Below, piece after piece: positions 63,401 to 64,000 of a stretch of DNA of 64,000 nucleotides. The notes under the pieces were generated by a model, which saw only the letters and a program-made list of their open reading frames with translations, did no database searches and was not told the origin of the DNA. Origin of the DNA: Acetilactobacillus jinshanensis (lineage in GTDB: Bacteria > Bacillota > Bacilli > Lactobacillales > Lactobacillaceae). The translations under genes were made by a program, and so were the position numbers. Each line of letters begins with the position of its first letter. Position 1 is the first letter of the stretch. The stretch is from the NCBI RefSeq assembly GCF_004359375.1, contig NZ_CP034726.1, forward strand, positions 1,550,001 through 1,614,000. Reading direction: 5' to 3'.

Positions 63401-64000
63401 TTACTTAGGGGCCACCACAACGGCACGGTAAGGTTCACGACCGGCAGAGTACGTCATAACGTGATCACTGTCTTCTAAAGTCTTATGGATCTTTTTCCGT
63501 TCAAAGCTCGGCATCGGATCTAAGTAAACTGGTTTACCAGTAGCAACGGCTTCTCGAGCGGTCTTTTCAGCTAACCGACCCAAGATGTCCATTCGGCGCT
63601 GACGATAATTAGCGGTATCCAATTCAACGTAAACGTGGTAGATACCCAAGCGGTTTAAGTAGACTTCACTCAATGCTTGCAAAGCATTGATGGTCAAGCC
63701 GTGCTTACCAATCAATAAGCCTTCCTTATCGGTCTTGAAGTCGATCTTAACTCGTTTACGGGTCTTGTATTCGGCTTTCATCGTGGCGTTGATGCCTAAC
63801 AAACGAATTACTCGGCCTAGATAGCCTTCTAATTTCTTAATGGCTTCACGATTACGCTGACTTCGGCTCATTTCATTATCATTGTTGTGATCATGAACGT
63901 TACTTACGGCAGCGGGTTTCCGCTGTTTAATCGTGAAACTAGTTTGTGGTTGAGATTCAGAATTTGAAGCACGATGACTTGACGGACGACGATAACTCGA
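63401..64000 (-). CDS. jag: Jag / SpoIIIJ-associated RNA-binding protein, 5' end outside window
   Basis: The visible 199 residues run open to the window edge. Residues encoded by 64000-63875 are a Ser/Gln/His/Asn-rich linker (TSFTIKQRKPAAVSNVHDHN), so the ATG at 63871 is internal and not the start. A KH domain follows (LLIGKHGLTINALQALSEV), then an R3H domain with RKKIH and a C-terminal PYRAVVVAPK. The N-terminal Jag domain is beyond the edge. In Firmicutes jag sits after yidC, rnpA and rpmH near oriC. Jag (KhpB/EloR) affects cell elongation by binding RNA. Confidence 0.93.
   Translation of the reverse strand, partial: SSYRRPSSHRASNSESQPQTSFTIKQRKPAAVSNVHDHNNDNEMSRSQRNREAIKKLEGYLGRVIRLLGINATMKAEYKTRKRVKIDFKTDKEGLLIGKHGLTINALQALSEVYLNRLGIYHVYVELDTANYRQRRMDILGRLAEKTAREAVATGKPVYLDPMPSFERKKIHKTLEDSDHVMTYSAGREPYRAVVVAPK

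Overview
The window comes from a low-GC Gram-positive bacterium, almost certainly a heterofermentative member of the Lactobacillaceae. The evidence is a truncated phosphoketolase gene at the left edge, zwf plus two 6-phosphogluconate dehydrogenase genes, tandem PepC-type aminopeptidases, T-box RNA control, CIRCE-type heat-shock operators, 16S and 23S genes of lactobacillus type, and an AGGAGG-type Shine-Dalgarno site on most genes. The right edge carries jag, mnmE and mnmG, all on the minus strand, which is the usual flank of oriC in Firmicutes. Three exact parS sites and one near-exact site also lie in the window. The origin is therefore probably just beyond position 64000, and the minus-strand genes, including the rRNA operon, are co-directional with replication. 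I cannot assign a genus.

Layout. 1-5.4 kb: phosphoketolase start, YbaK deacylase, HD phosphohydrolase, P-type ATPase with universal stress protein, aldo/keto reductase. 5.5-9.5 kb: acidic amino acid symporter with an Asp-rich leader peptide, DUF975 membrane protein, ammonium transporter. 9.6-11 kb: two Hsp20 genes with four CIRCE-like operators. 11-19 kb: CorC-type protein, MFS transporter, zwf, gnd, SPFH protein. 19-24 kb: amino acid ABC transporter behind an Arg-rich leader plus a T-box, then a PLP epimerase/aminotransferase operon behind a second Arg-rich leader. 24-32 kb: second gnd, SIR2 protein, amino acid permease behind a Val-run leader, two tandem multicopper oxidases. 32.5-37.6 kb: a complete rRNA operon (16S, tRNA-Ile, tRNA-Ala, 23S, 5S) on the minus strand. 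38-44 kb: acetyltransferase, GH32 sucrase, fructokinase-type ROK kinase, zinc alcohol dehydrogenase, glyoxalase-fold protein. 44.3-46 kb: an attenuator-like leader, a 354-residue protein that is 36 percent isoleucine, and a HicA-like ORF. 46-53 kb: GH25 lysozyme, lipoprotein, metal ABC transporter, cardiolipin synthase, baeRF-like protein, small membrane proteins. 54-59 kb: two PepC genes and a YjeM-type permease operon. 59-64 kb: lepB, mnmG, mnmE, jag.

The most striking pattern is a set of short leader ORFs placed between a good promoter and an intrinsic terminator, each followed by alternative RNA hairpins: Asp-rich (7.1 kb), Arg-rich (21.9 kb, in series with a T-box), Arg-rich (23.9 kb), a run of five Val (27.0 kb), Val-enriched (44.3 kb), and a weaker His/Val case (58.9 kb). 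Four lie ahead of amino acid transport genes and one ahead of an amino acid epimerase-like enzyme. Three of them share the segment ACTGTGTGGAT inside the predicted antiterminator. This looks like a dispersed ribosome-mediated attenuation regulon, a mechanism regarded as uncommon in Firmicutes, where T-boxes normally do this job. The fifth leader controls the isoleucine-rich protein, the oddest coding sequence here. I saw no insertion sequence, prophage or CRISPR array.
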